Source: Isoetes taiwanensis (taxonomy: Eukaryota > Streptophyta > Lycopodiopsida > Isoetales > Isoetaceae). From it: a stretch of 64,000 nucleotides of DNA. Shown here piece by piece: positions 10,461 to 23,300 of this stretch. Position numbers and translations under genes: made by a program. The notes under the pieces are model-generated. The model did no database searches, was not told where the DNA came from, and saw nothing but the letters and a program-made list of their open reading frames with translations. The DNA is taken from the NCBI GenBank assembly GCA_021234155.1, contig JAJEKV010000085.1:2180896-2244895 (forward strand), given 5' to 3'. The first letter of the stretch is position 1; every line of letters starts with the position of its first letter.

Positions 10461-10729
10461 AACCAGATAACATCAGAATCAACTACAACATATATCAATA
10501 TCCTACCCAGCTCAGTCTCATGGGGATCGACTGATGTCTTGATCCTCCAGAGATCATTGCAGATAGAATTCATGGCAAATGGATTTGGCTGGCAAAGGAA
10601 CATGGTCATTGGGTAGTCCACACCATTTTCTCCTCTTGTGCACACTTTGCAGATATAAAAATATTTGCTATGTAGTCCATGCATTTGGGATTGTAAGTTG
10701 TAGGTATTCATGTCTACTACCAAATGCAT
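9878..10729 (-). pseudogene. Open frame fusing upstream DNA to LINE reverse transcriptase
   Basis: A 283-codon open frame. Its C-terminal two thirds (from about 10,450 leftwards) is the RT core of LINE copy C, with QGCPLSP, YADD and FKYLGID. Its first 90 or so residues (10,450-10,729) do not resemble any LINE segment in the other copies and I do not recognise them. The join probably reflects the 5' truncation point of the LINE falling in frame with flanking DNA. Whether it is expressed is unknown. It lacks an endonuclease domain, so it cannot retrotranspose alone. Confidence 0.5.
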
Positions 10730-12042
10730 TTTGAAGGTTGAGCTTCCATAGCTTTAGGAATTCTGAATATATGTGGAGCAAATGTGTTAACATATTTTCC
10801 CAAATATGAGATTTGCTTACCGTAGTTGGTTGGGTGTTTTTATGGGTGGTTTTTTAATTCACATACTCAAAAAAGCATGTGGGCGACACATGTGCTGCAC
10901 AGGTGCTGACTGCCCTTCATTGCCCTTCAAACTGCCCTTCATTGCCCTTCCATAGCCCTTCATTGCCCTTCAAAAAATCATGAGTGTTTTCTATTATATA
11001 AAGGATATAATGACCATATTAGTGATGCAAATCATGATGACATAAATTATTTGGTGAAGGTGCTTATATGTGCTGTGATGGTCAAAAAACTGGGTAGGTC
11101 AATTAAAAAGTTACCCTTATTTAGTTTGTGCTTTTGTTTTATGTTGATCTATACAACAGGAAAAATGCATGATGTTTGAAAGTTCTGATCCCAAGCTTTT
11201 GGAACAATATCTAGATGGTAGTTTTTTTTTCAAAAATATGGGGTGCACATGACTTGGCCTCAGTTAAAACTGGTCATCATCATGCACATATAAACCCCAC
11301 TTTGGCACCTGGAGCACAAGCTTATTTGCTTGCACAAAGAAGCTTGTAGCTATTGCATCAATACATTCAGGATCACACAAGCTATAAATTTGAAACATGT
11401 AGATGGGAGCGGCTGCAATCGCCATGCAAGGCAAAATTATGTACATCTAGCCAGCTATCAGTGACTGCAGATGAAAATTACACACTTCTAAGATATCCTG
11501 CTTTTGTGATGATTAATAATTGTTCTTTTGACATTAGCATTACATTCTATGCTTCCACAACTTCTCAGAGCATGATTTGTGTATAACTTGGCATTATACA
11601 TTCTTGAGGTATTAAATACGCCTCTTTAATTGATGAGCCAACATTGTACAAATTGATTTATCATTGATTGCCTAGTATCATCTTAATGCAAAGTTTTTTT
11701 GGAAACCTTTCGGGGCACGGGTTTTTTCATCCTAATAGTAATGGTTGTACTAGGCCATCGTATGGATCGCATGGCCTATTGGCATTCTTGGATGTTAAAG
11801 AATTTATTTTTATTCCTTATTTGGGTAAATCATTTCTTATTCGGGACTTTTGATTGCAACCTCAACATATATCAGTGTTCTTCATTGATTTGGATTTAAT
11901 TCAATTAAATGTAACGTATAAACCCAAGTGCAAATTCCCATCAATCTTTAGGCCATTGCGGTCAAGATTGTATACAAAAAGTTGGCCCAAATAATAATTA
12001 TACAGCATGAATGATCCACCACCAATGGGCTCTACATTGTAT
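10730..12042. other. AT-rich intergenic region
   Basis: No gene is supported. A short imperfect tandem repeat of TGCCCTTCAT units lies at about 10,910-10,975. A degenerate hairpin-A core in minus orientation lies at 11,690-11,742. Confidence 0.5.
11690..11742 (-). other. Degenerate hairpin-A core
   Basis: Minus strand reads GGATGAAAAAACCCGTGCCC then GAAAGGTTTCC, matching the shared hairpin-A core. The outer arms are no longer complementary, so it looks like a decayed copy. Confidence 0.45.
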
Positions 12043-12135
12043 GGCAGCAAGTAAACTCAGGAGCTGATTCTAGGGGGTCCCCCGGCCGGCAATAGCCGGG
12101 AGCGTGTCCCGGAATCTGCGACTGAGTTTGCTGCC
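12043..12135. other. Long 93-nt hairpin
   Basis: GGCAGC...GCTGCC, then AAACTCAG...CTGAGTTT, GATTC...GAATC and CCGGC...GCCGG pair in nested order with small bulges. GC content is well above that of the flanks. It could be a small-RNA precursor or a MITE remnant. I do not recognise a known miRNA in the arms. Confidence 0.5.
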
Positions 12136-12888
12136 ACCACAGCATGGTACTGGATCTGGAGTTTGAGATTACCTGCTGATTACCTCTTGAGCAGAATCAG
12201 CCCACTATTTTCCATTCCGGAGGCAGAACGACCGATCCAATTTCCATGTTGTAAAGAAGATGGTCACACGATACAGTGTGGAACATTGCCTTGCGAATAG
12301 AGAAATGTCTATAGAAGTTTAAGTTATTTCTTAGGTGTCCAATGGTGTCCAATGTCATATACACATTGGTGATCAGCCCATAAAATTATGTAATTTCTTT
12401 TGTATTATATCTATTTTTAGAGGTGGCTAAGGTGGCTTTCCATTTATCAGCAAGCCATTGGTTGTTACCAAGTACAAATGTTCAACTTCAATCTTCCAAC
12501 CATTGGTCTTCAATAGCACATAAAAAGGGAAAGTCGACCTAGACAATGATGATATGGTATGAATGATCTCACACCAAAATTACGAATTGAACCAAGTGGG
12601 CCATAGTAGGAATAGAAAAATGACTAGGTGTAAGTTAGTAGAAGGTGAGAATCTTAATGTCTTGAGTGGCGTCCACTATCATAAACACATGCACTGAAAA
12701 GATGAGAAGATAACTTGCATGTCAAAGGATAGGTCTTGACAAAATGTATGCCTATGCCCTTTTTTGAATTACATATATTTTTTGGGGTGGCTAATGTGTC
12801 GTTCCATTTGCCGGCCAGTCGCGCCATCCCATTGGCTCCATATCTCATAAATCAATACAACCTATGCTATAGATATGAAATCAACGAG

Positions 12889-12896
12889 TATATATA
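12889..12896 (+). promoter_or_regulatory. TATA box of the Vps62-like gene
   Basis: TATATATA followed by GAGG, about 77 bases before the putative 5'UTR intron and 161 bases before the start codon. This fits a plant core promoter. Confidence 0.6.
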
Positions 12897-12972
12897 GAGG
12901 CAGCTTTGGTTCATGAAACTCACTCAACATTTCCTTCTTGCTTGATCTGCTACTTATTATTAGCTAACAGAG

Positions 12973-13048
12973 GTAATAATGCAAGTCATTAACGGCTTTC
13001 GTTCGTTCTCCAATCTTTAACATACTTACCTGTATGCATCCTTTGCAG
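12973..13048 (+). other. Probable 5'UTR intron
   Basis: A 76-base segment begins GTAATAATGC after AACAGAG and ends in CCTTTGCAG, eight bases before the start codon. The donor, pyrimidine-rich end and acceptor are good. Transcript evidence would be decisive. Confidence 0.5.
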
Positions 13049-13056
13049 GCACGGAT

Positions 13057-13749
13057 ATGGCAATGGCACCGTTTATCTACAACGAAAAGGTGGTGCTTTA
13101 CTTATGTATGTTATGCATCGTTTTCACAAGCAAGGCTATGGCAGGAGAAGCTCCGTTTATCTACGGAGTGAAAATGCAAGGGATTAAACAGTACGACGAC
13201 ACGGGCTCTCATGCACACGAGGATCTGAGTGTATGGAAACCAACGATGAAAGGGTGCTTATCTCAATATGGAGGCCAACTGCCAGTGGCAGGGTATATGA
13301 ACGAGAAATCAACAATGGCGTTTCGTTTCTTCAAAGAGATCGATACTTTGGCAGTGGGAAGTGGGAACGAGTGGTGGAAAATAGTGTGGACGGATGCAGG
13401 CAGCAGGAGGCCTGACGATTACACAGTGTGGGTGATAAGGGAGGAAAAAATCCCCTCGGGTTATTCATGTCTGTCCCCGGCCTTCTTCAAGAAGGACAGA
13501 GGTAGGCAGCCTCCCACTCCATCCGAGGTCGACGGCCAGGTTCTGGTTAAGAGCGAATACGTCAATTTTGTGTCCGGTGATAAATTAGTCCACATTTGGA
13601 ACGACCGTGGTAGCGGTGCCCGTCAAGATGTCACCATTTTCACTGGTCCTGATGGATTTGGAGCTTTTGCTTCCCCTAACTATAATCCTACCCCCTCTGG
13701 CTTATTTCCTCTCTTGGATCTTTTAAAGGGTGCTCAGGTCCTTTCCTAA
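13057..13749 (+). CDS. Secreted protein with three Vps62/DUF946-like repeats
   Basis: Intact 230-aa frame. Residues 1-29 form a likely secretion signal: hydrophobic core VVLYLCMLCIVF and an AMA cleavage motif before G30. The mature part shows three spaced copies of a [WY]-x-D-x-GS-x4-D-x-[ST]-[VI]-[WF] motif: YDDTGSHAHEDLSVW (about 43-57), WTDAGSRRPDDYTVW and WNDRGSGARQDVTIF. This pattern is typical of plant Vps62-related (DUF946) proteins, whose biochemical role is poorly known, although the chain is shorter than most family members. APFIY occurs twice, at 4-8 and 32-36, with nearly identical codons. A TATA box, a 5'UTR intron and a downstream AATAAA support a real gene. The family call is from motif memory only. 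Confidence 0.65.
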   Translation: MAMAPFIYNEKVVLYLCMLCIVFTSKAMAGEAPFIYGVKMQGIKQYDDTGSHAHEDLSVWKPTMKGCLSQYGGQLPVAGYMNEKSTMAFRFFKEIDTLAVGSGNEWWKIVWTDAGSRRPDDYTVWVIREEKIPSGYSCLSPAFFKKDRGRQPPTPSEVDGQVLVKSEYVNFVSGDKLVHIWNDRGSGARQDVTIFTGPDGFGAFASPNYNPTPSGLFPLLDLLKGAQVLS

Positions 13750-13938
13750 AAGCCTTGCCTTCCAAGTTGGTTAGCATGTCTATTTGGCCCCTAATTATGT
13801 GTAAGTAATGTTTTAAGTATTGTGTAAGCTGCCTTCCAAGTCGGTATGGTATGCATGTCCCTAAGCATGTAAGTATTGTGTAAGACGCCACCCCGAGGTC
13901 GAGTTACTATAGTGTCCTCTTATGTATTAGTGACGATA

Positions 13939-13944
13939 AATAAA
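13939..13944 (+). terminator. Candidate polyadenylation signal
   Basis: AATAAA lies 190 bases after the stop codon of the Vps62-like gene. Confidence 0.45.
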
Positions 13945-15498
13945 AACTATATCAAACTATATGTGAATCTTGTGCTTCGTTAATAAATACACGTATTGTG
14001 GATCTTTTATTACTGCTAAGAAAATGCCCATTGTTCAGGTAACAAATGGCCATATTAAAGGAAGTGTAATTTTACATGTTTAGTGTTTTCATCTTAAGTA
14101 GCTTCTTAGCTCAACAATGCTAGACAAACTTCTCGTTATGCTAGTAATTTGTCAAATAATATGCAATAGTTTATCAAATATGCCTTGTGATGGTGCATGT
14201 CTTGATTTGTTAATGCTATGATTGACAACAGTATGTCTTGATTTATTACCGCCATAATTCACAAAGGTGCATGACGCAGTTGAACTCTTATTCTTACTTA
14301 TCTACACGTAGTCATACTTCACAAATCTGGGATATTGCTTTAGCACTGGAGTTAGATCTTATTAAGATATTTCTAATCTTCAATGTATTGCATATGTTAA
14401 ATTAAACTCCATAAATTAAGATGTGAAAATAGCAGCACCATTCCAACAGAAAAGCCCCAAATTAGTGAGATCTATTGAGATCTTTATAATCTTGAGAGTT
14501 TTGCATGTGTTTTGACCACATACCATTGGAAGAGATATGAAAACAGTGGCATCATATCATAACGATTTGTCTGCTACTAAAGATTACAATGAGATCTTAT
14601 CCAATGCACCAAATAAAGACTCATTTGGAGTATTTTATAAGAATCATAAGCCTTGAATTAGTTATAACTGTTTTACTTACTGGATTTTCATGGATTTTCA
14701 GGGTTTCCTTTTTGATTGGTGGTTTTTGTAGCCTAGTCAATGTTTATCAGAAGGCCCTTTTATGATCTCCAAAGATCCCTACTACCATTGTTGTCTCATT
14801 GTTGTGACTTTGAAATCCTTAGGATTCATTGTCTTGCATCATAGAGACAAAGGAAGATGATGTAGAATTAGATGAGGATATATCATCATTGCTAAGTTGA
14901 AATAAATTAGACAGAGGAGGCAATGTGTAATAAGCTACATTGAGAAGTATCATGTGTAGGAACTTCTAGGCATTTCGAATATCATTTTTCCCCTCCATCC
15001 CAAGGGTTGCCCCCTACGGGCAACTCAAAAATTTTTTAGTTCCATTACAGGAAAATGGAAGAGTACGAAATTGGACAATGGACAATGAAGTAATATTTAT
15101 AACTACATCTAATTAAACTACCGACTATCTCATACGCTTCATTCCTAATTTATTCACGCTTCTCTTTACATATTTTCTATCACGTAGCTTATGTTGTCAT
15201 GAATGTCTTTCCAATAAGGGAGGATAGTCTTTGCAATTATATAAAGCTTGCATTTTGGAGTTTATATATCTATGAAATGTTTGAATTGCATAATCAACGT
15301 CAAATCTGTAATTATCAAGTAATGAAAGCTTCTAGTATACTCATATCCAGTGTAGGATCAGAAGGACTTGAATGCATGGCCAGTTTTATACATGGGGTGG
15401 TTGCGGAATTTTATATAGCCATAAGCTTCTAAAGAAGTCCCTTGATATATTGATGATGGAAAATGGAAACACCGATGCCAAACTGTAATCCAAAACAC
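13945..15498. other. AT-rich intergenic region with one strong stem-loop
   Basis: No gene is seen. At 15,004-15,025 GGTTGCCC and GGGCAACT form a stem-loop followed by an A/T run. A very similar stem-loop followed by A-tract lies at 36,911-36,943. Confidence 0.5.
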
Positions 15499-15499
15499 T

Positions 15500-16790
15500 A
15501 ATAGAATAGAATAGAATATAATATAATTTTATCGCCCACGAGACCAACCGCCTATGGGACCCAAGTACAAAGAGAGAGCAAATGCAGCGATTACTACCGT
15601 GATTAAAAACCCCTCAAGGGTTTTCGGGAAAACCTTAGTAGCAATAAGGATGCCGACATACCGCATAGCTTATATACATAATCACAAGTACAACCGAGGT
15701 TAATGCCTGGACATGGGGCATAATCGAAGTCCGCTGTATCCATTACCTCCCCGGAGGTACGATCCCAACAAGCCTACAGAGGCCCGTGCTCGAGCTCATG
15801 CAAGGCCCGATGGGGCATTAACTAACTCGAGCATACCGAGCCCCGATATGCTCATATCGCGGACAAGCCTGGAGGGCGGACTTTCATCCTCAATGGCTCG
15901 CTGACAAAGACCGGATGCACTCGCCCTCACGCTGCCCCCGAATCCATCTCCATGTCTCAATGCGGAGGTGGTGTGCACTGTCTTAATGGAAGCAATCACC
16001 CCGCTTTTTCATGGGTAGATGGGTGCGCAGTAGTGGTGTGGGCCCCACGCGAGCATGGGATTAACCCGGCATATAATTTGCCACCTTGACATGTGACAGG
16101 GCCTCTCGCGATCCCAAAGCTTGGCCATGAAGCAAGCATCCAAATATCGCTTCAAGGCAACGCTGCTTTCCTTCGGTGTATGCACCGGTCCACATCCGTG
16201 TGCCTCGCACATTCCATAGCGAACCACCGGGCTTGCTTGTCTTTCCAAAGAAGCTTTGAGTCGCCAAGGGCCCATCGCCATCGACAAAGCAAGGTTGGGC
16301 AGTAGGGCTTCATCCATAGCCACCACCTTCCGGAAGTAAATAATGTGACGCTCCAAATACACCTCAGAATGGAAGGAAGCCTGCCTCCCCGGAGCAAGAT
16401 CCGATATGGGACCGTGGATTTCACTCCCAAAGGCTCCGGCCAAGAAGGCCTTCTCAGACTGCTCTAGATCGCTCCAAGTGGTGAGGGATATCACCGCCCC
16501 CCACACCCCATAGAGGAGGACCGGTTCAACCAAGGCCCTCGAACAAGTGTGCCCAGTGACCCCATGCATACTGACTCTACCTTGTGGATCGTTGTTTTGC
16601 ATTGCATACGGGGCTTTCCGACTGCGGTGACCCGTAACTCGATGGATGCATCCCAATGTGTGGTAGTAGAAAACTCAATGCCCAAATACTTATATGACTG
16701 AGCCACCTCCACTACCTGCCCCTGGTAAGTGAATGAGGGAAGGCGTGGGTGCCGGGATGATAGAGAATGTGGCACGTCAAAATGAACATG
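15500..16790 (-). mobile_element. Non-LTR retrotransposon copy D
   Basis: Minus-strand, 5'-truncated copy. From the right it reads YKYLGIEFSTTTHWD (end of the RT, about 16,680), then VEPVLLYGVWG (about 16,500-16,530), IIYFRKVVAMDEALLPN (about 16,300-16,350), MGPWRLKASLER and the C-terminal region, then a 3'UTR with a shortened hairpin core (15,583-15,655). The element ends in an (AGAAT)n run at about 15,500-15,520, not GGAA. Frame changes make it inactive. Confidence 0.75.
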
Positions 16791-18197
16791 TAGTATCTTT
16801 TTAGTTTGATTCGATTGATATGATCTGTTGTTCCTCCCATGTTACAAGATTATCAACGTGGAAAGCAATGATGCAGAGCTCATTTCCTTTAAATTTATAG
16901 TAATCTATTCCAGATCTTTGAAAACCTTAAAGTACTGATCTATTTTCTTACACCAACACCATGGTGCTTGCTTGAGTCCACATAAGTCTTTAAAAGCTTG
17001 CAAATAAGATGCTCAAAACTTTGATTTTCATTTGCTATAGTTTTCAGCCATGCAAAATAGTGAGTGATCAAAAGGAAGTCACGACAGAAAAAGTGCGTAA
17101 GCATCATCATAATCAACTTTTTGTGGAAAGTCTTGCTTTGTGTTTATTTATAGTGCCATCTATGTTGTACTCAGTCACTTGATGCCAATATCATGTTTTG
17201 TTTTCGGTAGAAGGGCTAACTCTCAATTTTTCATTCTTCATAAGCATGCCATACTCTGCTTTCATATCAGCATGCTACTTCTCTTTTATTGCTGCAAATA
17301 TGCAACCCTTTTTTAGCTAAGACATGAAATGTAGATCAGGGACTAAGGGAGGATCAAGGATTGAGGGCTCAAGAGGAAGAAGTAGAAGTTAGGTGATATC
17401 AATGCTAATCTAAAACAAGTTAGGCTAATAAGTTACACTGAGGAGAAGAAATAAATTGAGAAGCATGAGGGGTATCTCATTGTCTACAAGAAGCAAAACA
17501 AGAGCCAAATATTATATAGCATAGGAGCCAATGAATATTATATAGCATCTGCTTGATTCTTCGAGATGCCTTTGTTTCATGCATCCAACCACCTGCCGGG
17601 ATTCGTTCAAAGGAGGGGGCCGTCTGCTTCTGTCGAGGCCGGATAGTGCCGTCGAAGGGGGCTGGATGATTCAAACTAGCCCAAAACTGTTCAAATCCAA
17701 CTGGACCAACGACAACGCCTTGTTTCTAAGGAGATTGGATAACAAGAGATTGAAATTCATGAATCATTAACCATTGAGCTAGCCCGGGGCCCAGGCCCTT
17801 CAAGAGTACAATCCCTTCAGATTTTTTATCTTCCAAACTAAGTAGTTTTGAAGTGGTTTCAAAATATCATGGGGTCAAGGAACGGCCCCCACAACATTAA
17901 AGAGAGAAATACATATTTCCATTAACTGTACATTTGAAAGTGCGTACAATTCTCCTGTACGGGTACCCAATGACATTCTGATTAGAGAAAATAATTTTAT
18001 ATGTATCTGCCATTGGAAACCAATAGTATACCCATCTGGGGATTAGGCTACCATGCAATTTTCTTACCTGGTTCTAATTCATGTTATGTGCCCGATCGAC
18101 ATGACAATATTGGGCCAAGTTTCCACCTGAGCATATACAAGGGGCATCTGATGCCTGTACATTTTTACACTATAATTCCAGATGGAATATCTTACAA
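16791..18197. other. Intergenic region
   Basis: No gene or recognisable repeat is supported. Only short shadow ORFs occur. Confidence 0.4.
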
Positions 18198-20304
18198 TTA
18201 ACATTTTTTTGGCCGCTCATATTTTGGAGGTAAGCTTGGACAATGTTCATCCATCCGTGGGTAAGGATCCAAAGTATTATAATCAGGCAGTTCCATACGA
18301 TATTTCCCAAGCAATTGGCAGTATGGCAATGGTGAATTATCATTCTCATTGCACCATGCAGGAAGCCGCTCTTGAACCTCAAAGAAGTTTAGCATGTATG
18401 CGTCACGAATCTGAATAGAAAGAAAAGATAGAGCAAGTCAGAAAATTCATCCAATATATTTAACCGTGGCACTTTGCAATGCAACAAGGAGCACAGCTAC
18501 CGTAAATTCTGTGACTTGAATTGAATCTGAAATATTTCCAAAAAGGCCTGCTTCTTTGTACATTTCCAGCACAAAGGCTACACAGGAACCCAATCATCCT
18601 TTTCAGGTATGGTGAGAATTTGTCCAAACGAAACACCGCACATCTCACCTTCTTTAATTATGTCAGGAAGATCTAGTCCCTGATTGAAACAGCAGAACAT
18701 AAGCAATCAACATAGTACTATAGGACTGATGCTGTAAATGAAGGCATGTAGCACCTCTGTCCCAGTCTTTTGTTAAGAGCCTCATTCCACATATTCGCTG
18801 CATAATGAGGTTGCAACCGGGTCCAGACAGTAAGCACAGAGGCAACCTGCAAAAAAATGAACTCTATAAATGCGAGGTATACCTGATCATATTTTACTAC
18901 ACTCGTTTATTAAAAAACCTGAGTATAAAATCAGGATATGAAAAAGAGGTATTTTACCAAGTTGGAATCCAAGGGAGACGGGTAGTTGCCATCCAAAGTG
19001 TCAATCCAGCTAAAGATCATATTATGATAACCATAAGGTTTGCCATCCATGCTACGTGCATATTGCCAGGCAGCAGCTGTATGATTAAACTTTGCCCTCA
19101 AATCTGAACGTAGTAGTAATAATGCAACATGAGAGTCTGCAGGATCATTGACTTGTTGAGTCCACCAATCGTCCTAGGATAGAACTGCAATTATTTTTTC
19201 ACCCTTCACATGTGACAAATGAAGATTAAAGACGGATAAAACGTAGAACCAAACTTCTTTTGTCTATGCAATGAAATACCTTTTCGTTTCTCCAACCCAG
19301 AGGTTTCCATCTTCATCTCTGAGGCACACTGCTGTCCCGCATATGCACCAGTCACCCATTTTTCTAATGTTTCAAACCCACCCCAGCGGCCTCGTATTTT
19401 AGACATGGCCAGAAAGTCACCAGACTGAATATCAGCAGCGCTATAATTGGTTACAGGTTGTGGACGTTTCTCAAACGAGGCACCCGTATGCCTTTTCAAA
19501 AACTCAATGTTGGCAGTTTCTCCCCATCCAGTATTAGAAAAGATAGGTAATGCATCCCAAAGAGCCACTAAAGTACCCAACATCCCTGCTTTCATCAAGA
19601 ATATAGAAATGCCTTTCTGCTTCACCTGCCTGAGTGACGATTTTCAGTGACTGATGATAACAAATCTTAAACATTGATGAGGAGACCACTCATTCTCTCC
19701 TTCTTGCCATTCTTTGATGGAAAATGAGTGCTTGCGTGCAGTGAAATAATAATCCCAGCTCACACGATATGGTGTTGCAAAAATGTACAAGTCCATGCAA
19801 GTCCAGCTATGAGGCTTATTAGTGTGCAAAAAACAAAATGCTGTAAGCTTGTGAATCCTTACATAGTATGGCCTAAAACGAATTGACCCTGTATTAGGGA
19901 AAGTCAATACTTGAATTAGAAACTAGCTTTTGTGTGGCGACAAAAATAAAAAAGTTTATGAAGCCCACCTGTATGTAGAGAACTCCACCACCAGTTTCGT
20001 TGGCACTTGTGGGTTCGGTGAATTCCATCCAAGCCCGATTCTCGTAAAAGCACGCACCTTTCCATTCGTTTGAACTATTGTTCTTCTCATCATCAGAAAC
20101 CGCAGCCACAAACTGAGGCAATAAATCCAAAGCACTGTGCAATTTATTTACAAGGGGCCAAGAGACAGAGTGAGGCAAAAGGGGCAATACATCGCGGGGA
20201 TGGAAGAGGTAGGGCAATTCTGTTTCAAAACCAAGTCCAAGGACACAAAAAGGGAAAAGTATTGGGAAGGCTAATATGATCACAAAGACCTGGTCGCGCG
20301 CCAT
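18198..20304 (-). pseudogene. Seven-exon pseudogene of a conserved plant secretory protein
   Basis: Exons by splice signals and continuity: 19969-20304, 19687-19814, 19280-19629, 18958-19203, 18755-18846, 18501-18679, 18198-18410. Exon 1 begins with a signal peptide and contains PYLFHPRDVLPLLP. Later exons have HSWTCMDLY, GGFETLEKW, LQPHYAANMWNEALN and a C-terminus ending PPKYERPKKC. I recognise this as a plant family of about 500 aa and unknown function. The order GH...C suggests a permuted papain/NlpC-like fold (inference). Lesions: about 4 bases lost near 19,333 at the family's GHT motif, an in-frame TAG at 19,174-19,176, and a deletion near 18,585 removing the residues before the conserved CVAF. 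Introns are kept, so it is not a retrocopy. Sequencing error cannot fully explain three lesions. Confidence 0.75.
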
Positions 20305-23300
20305 AGCCAGGTCTTGCTGGAACGGATCTCCGCTTCCATAGCCAGGAAGTTAAGGAATATTCAGGCGGACTGGGAGACGTCGGGGGTCCGTGTGGGGGAC
20401 GGTTAGGATGGCCCGTTGAATAGCTTGGAGTGTGTTCGATGATGGAAGATGCGTTCATTTTTGTCAACATGTTGGCCTAAGCATGCTTCTACCTAAATGT
20501 GTGCTCCAAGATAACACGCCTTATTATTCATTCAAGTTTACGTGTTCATCTTCCATCCACTTCCCGTTTGTTGCCACTAAGTTCTACACACTTCGAGCAT
20601 ATACTTCGAATTTTAACTCCAGCCATCCATTCCATTCCAGCAGATTCCATAATACGTTCGCATATACCCAAATCAGTTGCATTAGTGTACAATTGCATAG
20701 TAGTGTACTGACCACGTCGTACATCTCAAATTGTTGGATCTAATCACAAATATCTTCTCTATCTATCAACCAAGTAAGGTGCCAAGGCACTACATATTGC
20801 CCCTATACCATGGACTACAATTGAATATCGTGCTTAACACGATTTTCCAAAAATACTTTACTTATGTTTGTTTTAAGTTTGCCCGGTAGCAAGATTTCCC
20901 CTGCTTAACCGAAAAAGGGTTTGATTTACATGATGTTCAAGAAGATGATATTCTACTGAATTACAAGGCATAATATATGGGGAAAATTCTAAATATATCT
21001 CTCAAGCTTCAAACATTTCAAAAATACCCTCCAACTAAATAGCATTTTTATAAGTACAAGAAATTTATCGCGGCGGATCTCTTTTGTTCGACTCGTGCAT
21101 GATTATCTTGTGTCACATTCCATCTTAGGCTAGGGTGCAATGTATAAGAATTTGAGGGAACTAACTAGTCAATTGTCAAGGAAACCCAACCACATGCTCT
21201 TAATAATAAATAGCTTAAGCACTTGGATGCAACAAGATTATTTCCCTGAAAGTATGCTCTTATTAATACATATATAAGGCAGTTTTCTTTTATGTTTGAA
21301 GGTAATATTTTTGCCCCGAGAAAAAACGCGAGCACGGCAAGTGTATTTTTTTAAATAGAAAAATATTTCTTTTTTCCTTCACGTTTCTTGCTCTGCAAGC
21401 AATCCTGGCTTTCATACTCCCGCACTCGCGCATCCCTGTTCCGCCATAGCCAGACACTCCAAGCATCTCCAAGGACGGCCGCTTCGGCTGCTTCAAATCT
21501 GCTGCTTCCCAGAGCAAAATTTTTCATTCTATTTTCATGAAGCAAATTAGCTCATTTTCCTGAAACTATTCATTGTCTATGAAGGCGCAGAACAACGAAG
21601 GGTCTGGACAGAGCTAAACTAGATGCTGATGCTTAGAGGTCCTATATGCTTTAACTAGCTCGCCAGTTTGCATATATATTTGAGCTTTCTACAAGCAAAC
21701 GCCAATTACAAAAATATTGTTCTTGGCAAAAGCCCTGCCATAATGAAGTACGTTAGTATGACAGACAACATAAATACCTCAGATACTTCAAGTATGAACT
21801 GAAGAGTCCATCCTGCTCAGAAGTGCCTTTCTTTTCTGCTTTCTTTTCTTTATTTTCGAACCAAATCCAAACACGTTTTCTTCCACCCTTAATAGTTATG
21901 CAAACTTGCTCTTATTTTACAGCATTTTCTTAGATCAAACCTGGAACTCAAGCAAATCATAAAGCTACAATATTTTTTGCTCTTACCTATCTCAGAGTGT
22001 GAAACTTAGTATGAACACATAAATACTGCTTTTTGTTCTTACATGTTTCAGAATGTGAAACTTGGAATGGCAAACACATAAAGGCCGCTAGCATGTATTG
22101 TGTAGAGTAATTATTTAGTTAGAATGGTTAGAGGGCAATGGTGTCTTTTGGCAAACATCAAAATTATAAATTGATGTCCAAATAAGAAATACAATGTCAA
22201 TAATGATAGATTTCTTTCATGTCTGCCTGCACAAGTTGAGGCTGTAGCCTATTACGGAATATCTCAGAGGACTTTCAAATGCTGGCCCGAATATCAGATG
22301 AGCTTCAAATATTGTCTTGAATACTTTGGATGGAGCCCAATGGCATCGTAAGAAAGCCGGGAGGCTACAAAAATCAGGCCAGAATACTTCTGATATTAAG
22401 GTTTGAATGCTCTGTGGTCTTAAATGCTCTAGGAAGATGGAGTCTAAAAATCAAAATGTGTCCTACATTTGAAGTACAAATATAATTCGCCCGTTTATCT
22501 GTCGTAAGGGTCTCACAGGGGTGTTTATCCTCTTCATAACATGCCACATCAAAATAGAGAAAACAATTCAATTAAAAGAAGAAGATGGATGGAAAGATGC
22601 TTTACAAATGTAGGCCATTGATTTTTGTAAAAGGGAAGTCTGGCTTTCATAGTTTATGTCAGACAGAATTTTCTGTTCTATGTCATAAATCTGTATCACC
22701 ATTTAATTCATGTTTTTTCTAAACCAGTAGTGTTATGATTCTAATGGGTTCGTGACATGTTCCGATTATTTGTAGCCATCGGGAGCTGCATACCGTGCTT
22801 CTGGATATGATGTAGAACAACTTGGGTTATCAGTAAGTATTATCTAGTCCTTATGTTGTTTTTGTAGTCTCGTATTGCAGCATTGCGTATTATATGTACA
22901 GTAGGCTTGGAACATTTCGTATTTGATTAAGACCTGGCTCTAACTTCTAAGAACATGTGCAGTATCTTGGACTGAGGGAAAAGGAGTATGACATCAGGGC
23001 ATACACGAACTTTTATACTATAACCAGCCTATTTGGTATTGAGCTTTATTCATATCTGATATCTATTTGTAGGTATTCTAAGCTAGCATTGTCAATGATG
23101 CGAACATTTCTCATCTGTTCCTGCTATTCCAAGAGTCTTAGTGTAAGATTCCTAGACTTTGCAATTATGTCTCTAGAAGCTCTGTTTATGTTTTAGCTTG
23201 ATAGCCACATTTGACTAGGGGTTGATGCCATTTTGTAGGCTTATTGGATCTACTAATAGAAAATGGTACAAAAGCATAAAGCAGATATGGTGAAGCATAT

